Below the pieces are notes generated by a model. It worked only from the letters and a program-made list of their open reading frames with translations, was not told the origin of the DNA and searched no databases. The translations under genes were made by a program, and so were the position numbers. DNA of 64,000 nt, from NCBI RefSeq assembly GCF_041365695.1, contig NZ_JBGFSJ010000002.1, positions 434,001 to 498,000 of the forward strand. Reading direction: 5' to 3'. Shown here one piece after another: positions 26,722-36,621 of the stretch. Source of the stretch: Rhodosalinus sp041365695 (GTDB lineage: Bacteria > Pseudomonadota > Alphaproteobacteria > Rhodobacterales > Rhodobacteraceae). Positions within the stretch are counted from its first letter, which is position 1, and each line of letters starts with the position of its first letter.

Positions 26722-27276
26722 TCAGCTGTCCGACCAAACGAGTTGCGGCGCGAAACGCGGGCGCGTGAAGACGAAGGTCTCGAACTGCTGCTGGCCGATA
26801 CCGACCCTGAAGAGCGGATTGTAGTCGGCCCAGGTCTGCACCAGGATGATCTGTTCTTCATCGACCATCGACGGCAGGACGCCGTCCCAATCCGCGACCT
26901 GATCCGGCGTCAGTTCGCCGGCCCCGCCGCGCGATTGGGACCAGCGCAGGTCGTAGCTTTGGGTGTCCTCGTCCCAGCGCACGACCGAGACGCGGACGCC
27001 CGGGTTTTCGAGCTCCCCGTCGGTCAGCATGTCGAAAAGCGTCAGCGTGTTGTCGAGGTAGGTCGGCGTGATCTCCAGCGTCTCGCGCGAGAGCATGTCG
27101 CCGATCGTGAAGGCGGCCTTGTGGGTGACGCTGTTCTGCCGGAACATGTCGAAGAAGACGTAGGTGGCCGAGAATGCCCAGAGAATGATGGGCATCAGGA
27201 TCACCGCTTCCACGGTCAGGCTGCCTCGCGTCTCGTCGAGGAAGCAGCGAAGGCGATCGCGCCAAAGTGTCATCAT
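26722..27276 (-). CDS. TadE/TadG-like pilus assembly protein
   Basis: 184 residues. N-terminal TadE-type segment: LDETRGSLTVEAVILMPII, with a Gly-x-x-x-Val-Glu pattern like the prepilin peptidase-processed pseudopilins, then a membrane helix (residues 25-44) and an extracytoplasmic domain. Third gene of a three-gene leftward operon, 13 bases after the previous one. Tad minor pilins usually accompany TadABC; none of those is in this window. Confidence 0.75.
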   Translation of the reverse strand: MMTLWRDRLRCFLDETRGSLTVEAVILMPIILWAFSATYVFFDMFRQNSVTHKAAFTIGDMLSRETLEITPTYLDNTLTLFDMLTDGELENPGVRVSVVRWDEDTQSYDLRWSQSRGGAGELTPDQVADWDGVLPSMVDEEQIILVQTWADYNPLFRVGIGQQQFETFVFTRPRFAPQLVWSDS

Positions 27277-27289
27277 CCCGCCATACTCC

Positions 27290-27820
27290 TCAGGGTTCCT
27301 GCACGAAGGCAGAGCTCACGACGAGCGCGACGTCGCCCGATGCGTCGGACGCCATGTTCTGGCCGAGCCAGCTTGCGGGCGTGAGCGGCGCGAATTTCAG
27401 GCAGGCGCGCAGCAGCATCAGTTCGTTCGACTTGCCCGGCGTCCACTCGCGCAGCGGGTTCACCTCTTCCGACCGGTCCACGCAGTCCGGCTTGTCGGGC
27501 AGGGATTGCCAGGCGCGCATGTCGTTGGGCACCATCTCGAGCTTCAGCGCGTTGGTGCAGTCCGGAATGATCGCCGCGTTGTCGCAGATGCTCTGCCGAA
27601 GATCCGAGTATTGCGGCGGCGCACCGGTGCTCAGCCGCAGATCGCGCACCGCCATGTCGAGACCGCGCTCGAGCATGGCGTGGCGCATCGTGATGATCCC
27701 CAGCTCGATCGTCGCGTAGAGGATCATCATGAACAGCGGCATCCAGATCGCGAACTCGATGGTCATGAACCCATCCTCGCGCCCGAGCCATCGCGCCAGC
27801 CGGGACTTGCCGCGTCTCAT
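27290..27820 (-). CDS. TadE-like minor pilin
   Basis: 176 residues. The TadE motif GREDGFMTIEFAIWMPLFM is at residues 13-31, followed by a membrane helix and a soluble domain with several cysteines (SICDNAAIIPDC, PDCVDR, RACLKF). ATG overlaps the stop of the vWA gene (ATGA), showing translational coupling. Confidence 0.75.
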   Translation of the reverse strand: MRRGKSRLARWLGREDGFMTIEFAIWMPLFMMILYATIELGIITMRHAMLERGLDMAVRDLRLSTGAPPQYSDLRQSICDNAAIIPDCTNALKLEMVPNDMRAWQSLPDKPDCVDRSEEVNPLREWTPGKSNELMLLRACLKFAPLTPASWLGQNMASDASGDVALVVSSAFVQEP

Positions 27821-29595
27821 TGGGTAAGCCTCAGCTGGTTGATCTGGCTCGCGATCGCGACGAAGGCGTCGGAGATTTCAAGGCCGTCGACGTCGAAGTA
27901 GTGGCTGGGCGAGGAGGCGCAGTTCCGCATCTCCGTTCGGGCGTTGCTCGGCGCCTCGAACGAGATCGTGTAGACCGTCACGCCGTTGTCCTTGGCGAAG
28001 TTGCAGAGCGCGTAGAACCGCGAGAGGTTCGTCGAGCGCGAGGACAGTTGTTCGCGCTTGGAACTGGACTGGTTCTGAAGTTCGACGGTGGCATTGTCGG
28101 GGTTCATCGGCTCGGTCGGGCGGTACTGGTCGGTGATCTGACCGTCGGTCATGAGGACGATCACCTTGCGCCAGCCTTCCGCGTTCCAGTCGGACGGACG
28201 ATCCGTGAAGTCGGCCGGCACCTGCCCGTGGCCCGCGAGATGCGTGAAGGCCGGGCGCGTGGCCGGGTCGAGCAGCGAGAGACCCCACTTCAACGCATAG
28301 TGGGTCCCCGTGCCGTCATGCATCCGGATGTCCCGGATGAAGCCACGCAGCGAACTCTCGTCGTTCTGCGCATACTGGATGCGGGTATCGTCCTCGGGGC
28401 ACCAGCCCCAGTCCATCACGTTCGCGGCGATGTCCCAGTACATGAAGTGCGGCACCTGGCCCAGGCCGGTCTGCGGCAGGCCCGAATGCGTAAAGTCCGC
28501 CGATTCAAGTTCCAGGCAGGAGGAGACGTTCGGGAACTGGTTGGCGAAGAAGTCCGAGTAGCTGAGTTCTAGGTCGACGTCGCGGAAATCGGTCGGGCCG
28601 CTGTCGGGCGCGGCCGTGCCGCCCTCCTCGTAGGCGTAGTACTCGGTGGCCTGACGTCCGCCCTTGATAGAAACGCCGACGGTCATGCGGCTTTGATCCA
28701 GGTCCGGCGCCTGCGAGGCGATGTAGGACCGCGCGAGGTGGAAGAAATCGTCGAGGTCGTTGCTGATATGCGTTCCGGTGCCGCTGTCCGGGAAACCGTC
28801 GATCTTCACCGCGAAGTCGTCCTCGTCGACCGTTCCGAACGGCTCTTCCGTGTCGTAGTAGAACACGACGTTCGAGATGTCCTGCGCCCATTCCGGGAAG
28901 TGGTCCGCCCCGGTTTCGTGGTAACGGACGCCGTTCAGGTAATCGAACATCACCGGGCCGGGGTTCGTCTGCCCGGCATAGGGAACGACGTTGACCGAGG
29001 TCGTGTCCGCCGCGTTACCGCGCAGCACCGTGCTGATGAACTCCTCCGCCGCCGGCTTGAGGTTGTCCATGCGATTGTTGTAGCGCATGGAGCCCGAGAT
29101 ATCGAGAATGAGCGAGATCTCGATGTTGGGGATCTCCTCCTCCGCGGTGCCGACGGCCGGGGCGCTGAGGTAGTCGATGCCGAGCATGTCGATGAAGAGC
29201 GTCCTGGTCTGGCTCGACGCGTCTGCCGATACGGAGCGGAAATTCAGGCCATCCGTCACCGCAGTCTCGGCGAGGAAGTCCCCCATTCCGGACTTGTCGA
29301 AATAGCTTTGCACGACGCCCTTGGGCGAGAGCGTCTGATCGAGGTCGGCCGCGGCCAGCACGGCCCGGTCGAGCGTGGCCTGAAGGCGCGTGCGCTTCAT
29401 CTCGTTGAGCATGAAGTCGACGCCGATCCCCGCGACCATGAGCATCATGAGGAACATGTAGATCGACCAGATCGCCATCCCGCCGCGTTCGTCCCGGCCG
29501 AAGCGGCCGAAGCACCGCGCGATCGCTGTTTCACTCCTGGACGACGCCTTGCGGCACGCGTCCAGGAAACGCTGCCCTCGTGCCAATTCCACCAT
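27817..29595 (-). CDS. TadG-like protein with von Willebrand A domain
   Basis: 592 residues. A cytoplasmic basic N-terminus is followed by the TadG segment (RDERGGMAIWSIYMFLMMLM, about residues 34-53) and one membrane helix. A von Willebrand A domain carries the metal-ion site LILDISGSM (DxSxS) near residue 168, interrupted by a large insertion (about 240-450), and ends with VIVLMTDGQITDQ and YTISFEAPSN. Likely a surface or pilus-associated adhesin of a Tad-type system. ATG 29595 chosen over TTG 29613 because AAGGG lies 8 bases before it. Confidence 0.8.
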   Translation of the reverse strand: MVELARGQRFLDACRKASSRSETAIARCFGRFGRDERGGMAIWSIYMFLMMLMVAGIGVDFMLNEMKRTRLQATLDRAVLAAADLDQTLSPKGVVQSYFDKSGMGDFLAETAVTDGLNFRSVSADASSQTRTLFIDMLGIDYLSAPAVGTAEEEIPNIEISLILDISGSMRYNNRMDNLKPAAEEFISTVLRGNAADTTSVNVVPYAGQTNPGPVMFDYLNGVRYHETGADHFPEWAQDISNVVFYYDTEEPFGTVDEDDFAVKIDGFPDSGTGTHISNDLDDFFHLARSYIASQAPDLDQSRMTVGVSIKGGRQATEYYAYEEGGTAAPDSGPTDFRDVDLELSYSDFFANQFPNVSSCLELESADFTHSGLPQTGLGQVPHFMYWDIAANVMDWGWCPEDDTRIQYAQNDESSLRGFIRDIRMHDGTGTHYALKWGLSLLDPATRPAFTHLAGHGQVPADFTDRPSDWNAEGWRKVIVLMTDGQITDQYRPTEPMNPDNATVELQNQSSSKREQLSSRSTNLSRFYALCNFAKDNGVTVYTISFEAPSNARTEMRNCASSPSHYFDVDGLEISDAFVAIASQINQLRLTQ

Positions 29596-29934
29596 GATCG
29601 CTACCCTTGCCAAGCCCCCAGCCCAGCGCGCAGACTTCCTTATTACTCTGAAAAGTGGCAGAAATTGGACGACACCGCGCCACTTCGGGCGTCATTGCGC
29701 TGCAATTGCGCTGCAAAGGTTAACAAATCCGGCGTTCCCGCTGGAAACTCCGGGGTGCGGAAACGATCCCGCCGGGCGACACCCGAATCGTTTCTGCAAG
29801 TCCGCGCGGCAAAGGCCGGCAAAAAATCCCTCGCATCCGGACGCGCGGGCATCCTACGGTCGGCGGAAAAGAGCGGCACGACTCGGGCGCGATGCGCGGG
29901 GACTGCCATGAACCGCCAGGGGAGGACAGTGAAA
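29596..29934. other. Divergent intergenic region, tadG-like / gdh, with 11-bp tandem repeat
   Basis: No gene seen. It contains a perfect tandem duplication of ATTGCGCTGCA at 29694-29704 and 29705-29715, followed by AAAGGTTAAC. The repeat lies about 100 bases upstream of the tadG-like start, where a regulator could bind twice on the same DNA face (one turn apart). Confidence 0.5.
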
Positions 29935-31368
29935 ATGACGGCGCCGATTCGCGAACCGAGCTTCCGCGAGAGCGTGGACCTGATGTTCAACCGGGCGGTG
30001 GCGCTCATGGACCTGCCGCCCGGTCTCGAGGAGAAGATCCGCGTCTGCAACGCCACCTATACCGTGCGCTTTGGCGTGCGCCTGCGCGGGCAGATCCAGA
30101 CCTTCACCGGGTACCGGTCGGTGCATTCGGAGCACATGGAGCCCGTGAAGGGCGGCATCCGCTATTCCCTCGCGGTGAACCAGGACGAGGTCGAGGCGCT
30201 GGCCGCGCTGATGACCTACAAATGCGCGCTGGTGGAGGCGCCGTTCGGCGGCTCCAAGGGCGGGCTCTGCATCGATCCGCGCGAATACGAGGAGGACGAG
30301 CTGGAGCGGATCACCCGCCGCTTCGCCTACGAACTCATCAAGCGCGACCTGATCAACCCCGCGCAGAACGTGCCGGCACCCGACATGGGCACCAGCGAGC
30401 GCGAGATGTCCTGGATCGCGGACCAGTACAACCGGATGAACACCACCGACATCAACGCGCGCGCCTGCGTCACCGGCAAGCCGCTCGACGGCGGGGGAAT
30501 CGCCGGCCGGGTGGAGGCCACCGGACGCGGCGTGCAATACGCGCTGCGCGAGTTCTTCCGCCATCCCGAGGACGTCGCCAAGGCCGGGCTCGAGGGCGGG
30601 CTGGACGGCAAGCGCGTGATCGTGCAGGGCCTCGGCAACGTTGGCTACCACGCCGCCAGCTTCCTGTCCGGCGAGGACGGCTGCCGCATCACCGGGATCG
30701 TCGAGCGGGACGGCGCGCTCTACAATCCCGCCGGGCTCGACGTGGATGCGGTGCGGGCGTGGATCCTCAAGCATGGCGGCGTCACGGGGTTCCCCGATGC
30801 CACGCACACCGCCGAGGGCGCGACGCTGCTCGAGACGGAGTGCGACATCCTGATCCCCGCGGCGCTCGAGGGCGTGATCAACATGGGCAACGCCGAGCGG
30901 ATCAAGGCACCGCTCATCATCGAGGCGGCGAACGGTCCGGTGACAGCGGGCGCGGACGACATCCTGCGCCAGAAGGGCTGCGTCATCATCCCCGACATGT
31001 ACGCCAATGCCGGCGGCGTCACGGTCAGCTATTTCGAGTGGGTCAAGAACCTCAGCCACATCCGCTTCGGCCGGATGCAGCGCAGGCAGGAAGAGGCGCG
31101 TCACGAACTCATCGTGCGCGAGCTCGAGCGGCTCGACCACATGCTGGGCGACGCCTGGAACCTGTCGCCCGATTTCAAGAAACGGTATCTGCGCGGTGCC
31201 GACGAGCAGGAACTCGTCCGCTCGGGGCTCGACGACACGATGCGCACCGCCTACCAGAAGATGCGCGAGGTCTGGCACGCCCGCGAGGACGTGCAGGACC
31301 TGCGGACCGCCGCCTACCTGGTGTCGATCGACCGCGTGGCCGCGAGCTATCGCGCCAAGGGGCTCTAG
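29935..31368 (+). CDS. gdhA: Glutamate dehydrogenase family protein (Glu/Leu/Phe/Val dehydrogenase)
   Basis: Oxidative deamination of glutamate to 2-oxoglutarate or the reverse. 477 residues. Conserved KGGIRYS, MTYKCALVEAPFGGSKGG with the catalytic Lys, VPAPDMGTSEREMSWIAD, ATGRGVQYALREFF, and dinucleotide motif VQGLGNVGYHAASFL near 225-240; IPDMYANAGGVTVSYFEWVKN near the C-terminus. ATG 29935 chosen because GGGGAGG lies 9 bases upstream. Monocistronic. Substrate inferred from family; leucine or related acids cannot be excluded. Confidence 0.9.
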   Translation: MTAPIREPSFRESVDLMFNRAVALMDLPPGLEEKIRVCNATYTVRFGVRLRGQIQTFTGYRSVHSEHMEPVKGGIRYSLAVNQDEVEALAALMTYKCALVEAPFGGSKGGLCIDPREYEEDELERITRRFAYELIKRDLINPAQNVPAPDMGTSEREMSWIADQYNRMNTTDINARACVTGKPLDGGGIAGRVEATGRGVQYALREFFRHPEDVAKAGLEGGLDGKRVIVQGLGNVGYHAASFLSGEDGCRITGIVERDGALYNPAGLDVDAVRAWILKHGGVTGFPDATHTAEGATLLETECDILIPAALEGVINMGNAERIKAPLIIEAANGPVTAGADDILRQKGCVIIPDMYANAGGVTVSYFEWVKNLSHIRFGRMQRRQEEARHELIVRELERLDHMLGDAWNLSPDFKKRYLRGADEQELVRSGLDDTMRTAYQKMREVWHAREDVQDLRTAAYLVSIDRVAASYRAKGL

Positions 31369-31380
31369 GCCGGCGGCGCG

Positions 31381-31857
31381 TCAGCCGGTCATGGTGTCGC
31401 AGAACGTGGCGATCTCGGTGGCTGCGGAATTCTTTCCGACGCGGCCCTCGGGAAGGTGAAGCGTCGCGGCCGGCCGCCGCCGGGCCTCGGCCGCCATCTG
31501 ACTGAAGGCGCCATCGGGGCGCTTCGCAGCACCGCTGGTGATCACGAGGCCGATCCGGTCGGGCAGGGCGGGCCGCGTGTCGAGCCATCGCGACATCGGC
31601 AGCGCGGGCTTTCCGACCCAGAGCGGGGCCGCCAGCACGGCCCAGTCCGCGCTGCCGGGGTCGAGCGCGTCGGGCGCTTCCACGGGCGTGGCCGTTCCGA
31701 AGACGGTGCGCATGCTCCAGACCACGAAGGCCAGCGGGCCGGGCCCCGGTCCCGGCGCCGCAAGCTGGTGCAGCGGCGCGCCGGTGAGCTCCGCGATCCG
31801 CTCGCAGACCTTCCGCGTCTTCCCGCCCAGCGAGTAGCACACGACGATACCGCCCAT
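31381..31857 (-). CDS. Flavodoxin-like protein
   Basis: 158 residues. N-terminal FMN-binding pattern VVCYSLGGKTRKVCERIAE, then DWAVLAAPLWVGKPALPM and GLVITSGAAK, as in flavodoxins and flavodoxin-like quinone/NADPH reductases. ATG 31857 follows GGGGGG. Convergent with gdhA and divergent from sarcosine oxidase; partner unknown. Confidence 0.75.
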   Translation of the reverse strand: MGGIVVCYSLGGKTRKVCERIAELTGAPLHQLAAPGPGPGPLAFVVWSMRTVFGTATPVEAPDALDPGSADWAVLAAPLWVGKPALPMSRWLDTRPALPDRIGLVITSGAAKRPDGAFSQMAAEARRRPAATLHLPEGRVGKNSAATEIATFCDTMTG

Positions 31858-32056
31858 GATCCCCCCGTCCCGGTTGCGATCCTGCCCAGAATGCAGGCAC
31901 GAGACGGCGTGTGCATTGATGTCGCGCAACGCGCAGTCGCGGATCGGCCCCGATTTGTCGAAAAGCGATTGGGCAGACCTGTTGCCCCATTGCTATCAAG
32001 GGGCCGAGTTGGTTCAGTCGGGCGGGCCGGCGGTGCGGCGCGCGAAGGAGCGGATG

Positions 32057-33310
32057 ATGCGGTTTTCGGGGTTCCGGGTTTTCCGGGAGGGCCTTGCAGG
32101 CAATCGGGGCTGGGCGCCGCACTGGCGCGACCCCGAGCCGAAGCCGGAGTACGATATCGTCATCGTCGGCGGTGGCGGCCATGGCCTGGCCACCGCGTAC
32201 TACCTGGCCAAGGAGCATGGCCTGACCAACGTGGCGGTGCTCGAGAAGGGCTACATCGGCGGCGGGAACGTGGGCCGGAACACGACCATCGTGCGCGCCA
32301 ACTACTTCCTGCCGGGAAACTCGGAATTCTACTCGCATTCCCTCAAGCTCTGGGAAGGGCTGGAGGACGAGTTGAACTACAACGTGATGCACTCGCAGCG
32401 CGGGCTCATCAATCTCTTCCACTCGGACGGCCAGCGCGACGCCTTCGCCCGCCGCGGCAACGCGATGATCAACCAGGGCGACGACGCGATCCTGCTCGAC
32501 CGCGAAGGCGTGCGCAAACACCTGCCCTACCTTGATTTCGACAACACCCGCTTTCCGATCTACGGCGGCCTGCTGCACCCGCGCGGCGGCACCGCGCGTC
32601 ACGACGCCGTGGCGTGGGGCTACGCCCGCGGCGCGGACCGGCGCGGCGTGGACCTGATCCAGAACTGCGAGGTGACGGGCATCGACATCGAGGGCGGCCG
32701 CGTGACCGGCGTTCAGACCACCCGTGGGGCGATCCGCGCCAAGAAGCTGGGCATCGTCGTCGCCGGACGCTCGAGCCAGGTCGCCGCGATGGCCGGGCTG
32801 CGCCTGCCGATCGAAAGCCACATCCTGCAGGCCTTCGTCACCGAGGGGCTGAAGCCCGTGATCGACCACGTCGTGAGCTTCGGCATGGGGCACTTCTACA
32901 TCAGCCAGTCCGACAAGGGCGGGCTGGTGTTCGGCGGCGACCTCGACTTCTACGCCTCCTACGCGGCGCGGGGGAACCTGCCCATGGTGGAGCACGTGAT
33001 GGAGGCGGGCATGACGCTGATGCCGATGATCGGCAAGGCGCGGGTTCTGCGCAGCTGGGGCGGCATCATGGACATGACGCCCGACGGCTCGCCGATCATC
33101 GACAAGGCGCCGGTGGAGGGGCTCTACCTCAATTGCGGCTGGTGCTACGGCGGCTTCAAGGCGGTGCCGGGCTCGGGCTTCTCCTTCGCGCACCTGATGG
33201 CCACCGACCGGCACCACGCGCCGGCGGCGGGCTACCGCCTCGACCGGTTCCGGACCGGGCAGGGGCTGATGGACGAAGAGGGCACGGGCTCTCAGCACAA
33301 TCTGCACTGA
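32057..33310 (+). CDS. soxB: Sarcosine oxidase beta subunit
   Basis: Flavoprotein subunit of heterotetrameric sarcosine oxidase, which demethylates sarcosine to glycine, passing the methyl to tetrahydrofolate and making H2O2. 417 residues. FAD motif IVIVGGGGHGLATAYYLA near 36-53, covalent FMN-region GRNTTIVRANYF, and C-terminal PVEGLYLNCGWCYGGFKAVP. ATG 32057 chosen over the adjacent ATG 32054 because AAGGAG is 6 bases away. First of four genes (beta, delta, alpha, gamma). The symbol is not related to sulfur-oxidation soxB later in this window. Confidence 0.95.
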   Translation: MRFSGFRVFREGLAGNRGWAPHWRDPEPKPEYDIVIVGGGGHGLATAYYLAKEHGLTNVAVLEKGYIGGGNVGRNTTIVRANYFLPGNSEFYSHSLKLWEGLEDELNYNVMHSQRGLINLFHSDGQRDAFARRGNAMINQGDDAILLDREGVRKHLPYLDFDNTRFPIYGGLLHPRGGTARHDAVAWGYARGADRRGVDLIQNCEVTGIDIEGGRVTGVQTTRGAIRAKKLGIVVAGRSSQVAAMAGLRLPIESHILQAFVTEGLKPVIDHVVSFGMGHFYISQSDKGGLVFGGDLDFYASYAARGNLPMVEHVMEAGMTLMPMIGKARVLRSWGGIMDMTPDGSPIIDKAPVEGLYLNCGWCYGGFKAVPGSGFSFAHLMATDRHHAPAAGYRLDRFRTGQGLMDEEGTGSQHNLH

Positions 33311-33406
33311 GGGGCGGACGATGCGGCATGCTTCGGGCGCGAGAGTTGCGGTGACGGGCGGGCGGACGGCGGTGCGGCCCGCGAACGGCGAAGGGATGAC
33401 GGGCCG

Positions 33407-33685
33407 ATGCGCATAGACTGCCCCCTCTGCGGCGCGCGCGACCTGCGCGAGTTCACCTACAAGGGCGCGGCGGTGGCGCTTGACCGGCCCGCGCCGGACG
33501 CGGGCGCGGAGGCATGGGACGACTACCTGCACAACCGCGAGAACCCGGCCGGGCGCACCCGCGACCTCTGGTATCACGAGGCGGGCTGCGCCGCGTGGCT
33601 CGTGGTCGAGCGGGACACGCGCACGCACGAGGTTTTCTCCGCCGCGCTCGCCCGCGACGTGACAGCCGGGGAGGGCGCGGCATGA
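33407..33685 (+). CDS. soxD: Sarcosine oxidase delta subunit
   Basis: Small zinc-binding subunit, 92 residues. CPLCG at residues 5-9 and later His and Cys (WYHEAGCAAWLVVERDT) form the zinc site; REFTYKGAA and WDDYLHNRENPAG are family signatures. Ends in an ATGA overlap with the alpha subunit gene. Not related to the cytochrome SoxD at 59910. Confidence 0.93.
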   Translation: MRIDCPLCGARDLREFTYKGAAVALDRPAPDAGAEAWDDYLHNRENPAGRTRDLWYHEAGCAAWLVVERDTRTHEVFSAALARDVTAGEGAA

Positions 33686-36621
33686 GGGTCGCCGGGGCAG
33701 GACGCAACGCGGAGGCGCCCGCGGTCTCCTTCCGCTTCGACGGGGTGGACTATCGCGGCCGCGCGGGCGAGCCGCTGTCGGCCGCGCTGCTCGGGAACGG
33801 GATCCGCCTGATCGGGCGCAGCTTCAAGTATCACCGCCCGCGCGGCGTGCTGACCGCCGGCTCGGAGGAGCCCAACGCGCTGGTGACGATCGGCCGGGGC
33901 GCCGCGGCGGAGCCCAACATCCGCGCCACCATGCAGGAGCTCTACGAGGGGCTCGAGGCGCGCAGCCAGAACCGCTGGCCGTCGCTTTCGTGGGATCTGC
34001 TGAGCGTCAACGACCTCTTCGCGCCCTTCCTGGGCGCGGGCTTCTACTACAAGACTTTCATGTGGCCCCGGAGCTTCTGGGAGAATCTTTACGAGCCCGC
34101 GATCCGCCGCGCGGCCGGACTCGGCGCGCTCTCGCGCGCGCACAATCCCGACCGCTACGAGAAGGCCTTCGCGTTCTGCGATCTGCTGGTGATCGGGGCG
34201 GGGCCGGCAGGGCTGATGGCGGCGCTTGCCGCGGGGCGCGCGGGCGCGGACGTGATCCTCGCCGACGAGAACGCAGAGATGGGCGGCCGCCTTCTCGCCG
34301 AGACGGAGGAGGTTGGCGGCCAGCCGGCCCACGGCTGGGCGCGCGAGGTCCTGGCCGAGCTTGCCGCGATGGACAATGTGCGGCTGATGCCGCGCACCAC
34401 CGTGACGGGCGCCTACGACCAGGGCACCTACGGCGCGCTCGAACGGCTGGCGAGCCACCGCGCCGACCCGCCCGCAACGCTGCCGCAGGAGTGTTTCTGG
34501 CGGATCGTGGCAAAGCGCGCGATCCTCGCGGCGGGCGCGCTCGAACGTCCGGTCGCCTTCGCGAACAACGACCGCCCCGGCATCATGACCGCCTCGGCGG
34601 TGCGCGCCTACCTCAACCGCTGGGGCGTCGCGGCGGGCCGCTCCGTCGTCGTCTTCGGCAACAACGATGACGCCCACCGAACCGTGCGCGACCTGCAGGC
34701 CGCGGGTGTGCACGTGGCCGCGCTGGTGGACAGCCGCACCGACGCGCGCGGCCCCGAGGGCGTGCGCGTCTTTCGCGGCGCGACGGTCTGCGGCACCGAC
34801 GGCGACAGGGATGGCCTCGAGTCCGTCACGATCCGGCTGGAGAACGGCCGCATCGAGCGCATCCGGACGCAGTGCCTGGCCATGTCGGGGGGCTGGAACC
34901 CGTCGGTTCACCTGACCTGCCACATGAACGGCCACCCGGTCTGGCGCGACGACATCGCCGCCTTCGTGCCGGCCGAGGGCGCGGTGCCGGGGCTCGTCCC
35001 CGCAGGCGCCTGCGCGGGCGATTTCTCCACCCACGGCTGTCTCGCGGGCGGGCTGCGGACTGCGGCCGGCGCGCTTGCCGATCTCGGATGGCAGCTTCCC
35101 GACATCCCGCTGCCCGAGGCCGAGGACGCGCCGTACCGGCTGCGGCCGCTCTGGGCGGTGCCGGGCAAGGGGCGCGCCTGGCTCGATTTCCAGAACGACG
35201 TGACGGTGAAGGACGTGAAGCTCGCGGCGCAGGAGAACTACCGCTCCGTCGAGCACATGAAGCGCTACACCACCCAGGGCATGGCGCCCGACCAGGGCAA
35301 GAACTCCAACGTCGCCGCGCTGGCCGTCCTTGCCGACGCGACCGGGCGCGGCATCCCCGAGACCGGCACCACGACCTTCCGCCCGCCCTTCGTGCCCGTC
35401 TCCATCGCCGCGATGGGCGCGGGCGCGCAGGACAAGGGCTTCGCGCCCGAGCGTTTCACCACGAGCCACCGCGCGAGCCTCGAGCGGGGCGCGCCAATGA
35501 TCGAGGCGGGGCTCTGGTACCGGCCGAGCTACTTCCCGCAGCCGGGCGAGACCGGCTGGCATCCCGCCTGTGCGCGCGAGGTGACGATGGTGCGCGAGGC
35601 GGTGGGCGTGGCGGACGTCTCCACCCTGGGCAAGATCGACATCCAGGGGTCCGACGCCGCGGCCTTCCTCGACTTCGTCTACGCCAACACCTTCTCGACG
35701 CTGAAGGAGGGGCGGGTCCGCTACGGGCTCATGCTGCGCGAGGACGGCCACGTCATGGACGACGGCACCACCGCGCGGCTCGGTGAGACGCACTACCTGA
35801 TGACCACCACCACCGCGGCGGCGGGGGAGGTGATGCGCCACCTCGAATTCGTGCACCAGGGTCTGCGGCCCGAGCTCGACGTGCGCTTCGTCTCGGTGAC
35901 GGAGCAGTGGGCGCAGTTCGCCGTGGCCGGCCCGCGGGCGGCGGAACTCCTCGACGGGATCGTCGATGGCGGCCTCGACAGCGACGCCTTCCCCTTCATG
36001 GGATGCGGGCCGGTCTCCGTGCTGGGCGTGGCGGGGCGGCTCTTCCGCATCTCCTTCTCGGGCGAGCAGGGCTACGAGGTCGCGGTGCCCGCGCGATACG
36101 GCGACGCGCTCTTCCGCACGCTGGTGGCCCGTGCAGAGGCGCTGGGCGGCGGGCCCTACGGGATGGAGGCGCTCAACGTGCTCCGGATCGAGAAGGGCTT
36201 CATCACCCATGCCGAGATCCACGGGCGCACCACCGCCTTCGACATCGGCATGGCGCGGATGGTGAGCGCGAAGAAGGACTGCGTGGGCAAGGCCGCCTCC
36301 GAGCGGCCGGGCCTCGTCGGCGATCACCGCGAACAACTCGTCGGGCTGCGCCCGCTCGATGCGGCGCGCCCGCTCGGGGCCGGTGCGCATCTTTTCGAGG
36401 AGGGCGCGGCGCCCGTGCGCGAGAATTCCCAGGGCTATGTCACCTCCGTGGGGCCGTCGCCCACCTTCGGCTGCTGGCTGGGGCTCGGCTTCCTGCGCAA
36501 CGGCCGCGCGCGGCATGGCGAGACGGTGATGATGGTGGACCACCTGCGCGGGCGGCGCGTGGCCTGCCGGGTGCAGGACCCCGTCCAGTTCGACCCTGAA
36601 GGAGAGCGGATCCGTGGCTGA
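33682..36621 (+). CDS. soxA: Sarcosine oxidase alpha subunit
   Basis: Large subunit, 979 residues. N-terminal ferredoxin-like Fer2_4 region (GRSFKYHRPRGVLTAGSEEPN), NAD-binding motif LLVIGAGPAGLMAALAAGRA near 170-190, a second Rossmann segment (SVVVFGNNDDAHRTV) and, from about 600, the aminomethyltransferase (GcvT) domain (DVSTLGKIDIQGSDAAAFLD; FSGEQGYEVAVPARYGDALF; GFITHAEIHGRTTAFDIG) that binds folate. Overlaps the gamma subunit start by eight bases. Not the cytochrome SoxA at 55913. Confidence 0.95.
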   Translation: MRVAGAGRNAEAPAVSFRFDGVDYRGRAGEPLSAALLGNGIRLIGRSFKYHRPRGVLTAGSEEPNALVTIGRGAAAEPNIRATMQELYEGLEARSQNRWPSLSWDLLSVNDLFAPFLGAGFYYKTFMWPRSFWENLYEPAIRRAAGLGALSRAHNPDRYEKAFAFCDLLVIGAGPAGLMAALAAGRAGADVILADENAEMGGRLLAETEEVGGQPAHGWAREVLAELAAMDNVRLMPRTTVTGAYDQGTYGALERLASHRADPPATLPQECFWRIVAKRAILAAGALERPVAFANNDRPGIMTASAVRAYLNRWGVAAGRSVVVFGNNDDAHRTVRDLQAAGVHVAALVDSRTDARGPEGVRVFRGATVCGTDGDRDGLESVTIRLENGRIERIRTQCLAMSGGWNPSVHLTCHMNGHPVWRDDIAAFVPAEGAVPGLVPAGACAGDFSTHGCLAGGLRTAAGALADLGWQLPDIPLPEAEDAPYRLRPLWAVPGKGRAWLDFQNDVTVKDVKLAAQENYRSVEHMKRYTTQGMAPDQGKNSNVAALAVLADATGRGIPETGTTTFRPPFVPVSIAAMGAGAQDKGFAPERFTTSHRASLERGAPMIEAGLWYRPSYFPQPGETGWHPACAREVTMVREAVGVADVSTLGKIDIQGSDAAAFLDFVYANTFSTLKEGRVRYGLMLREDGHVMDDGTTARLGETHYLMTTTTAAAGEVMRHLEFVHQGLRPELDVRFVSVTEQWAQFAVAGPRAAELLDGIVDGGLDSDAFPFMGCGPVSVLGVAGRLFRISFSGEQGYEVAVPARYGDALFRTLVARAEALGGGPYGMEALNVLRIEKGFITHAEIHGRTTAFDIGMARMVSAKKDCVGKAASERPGLVGDHREQLVGLRPLDAARPLGAGAHLFEEGAAPVRENSQGYVTSVGPSPTFGCWLGLGFLRNGRARHGETVMMVDHLRGRRVACRVQDPVQFDPEGERIRG

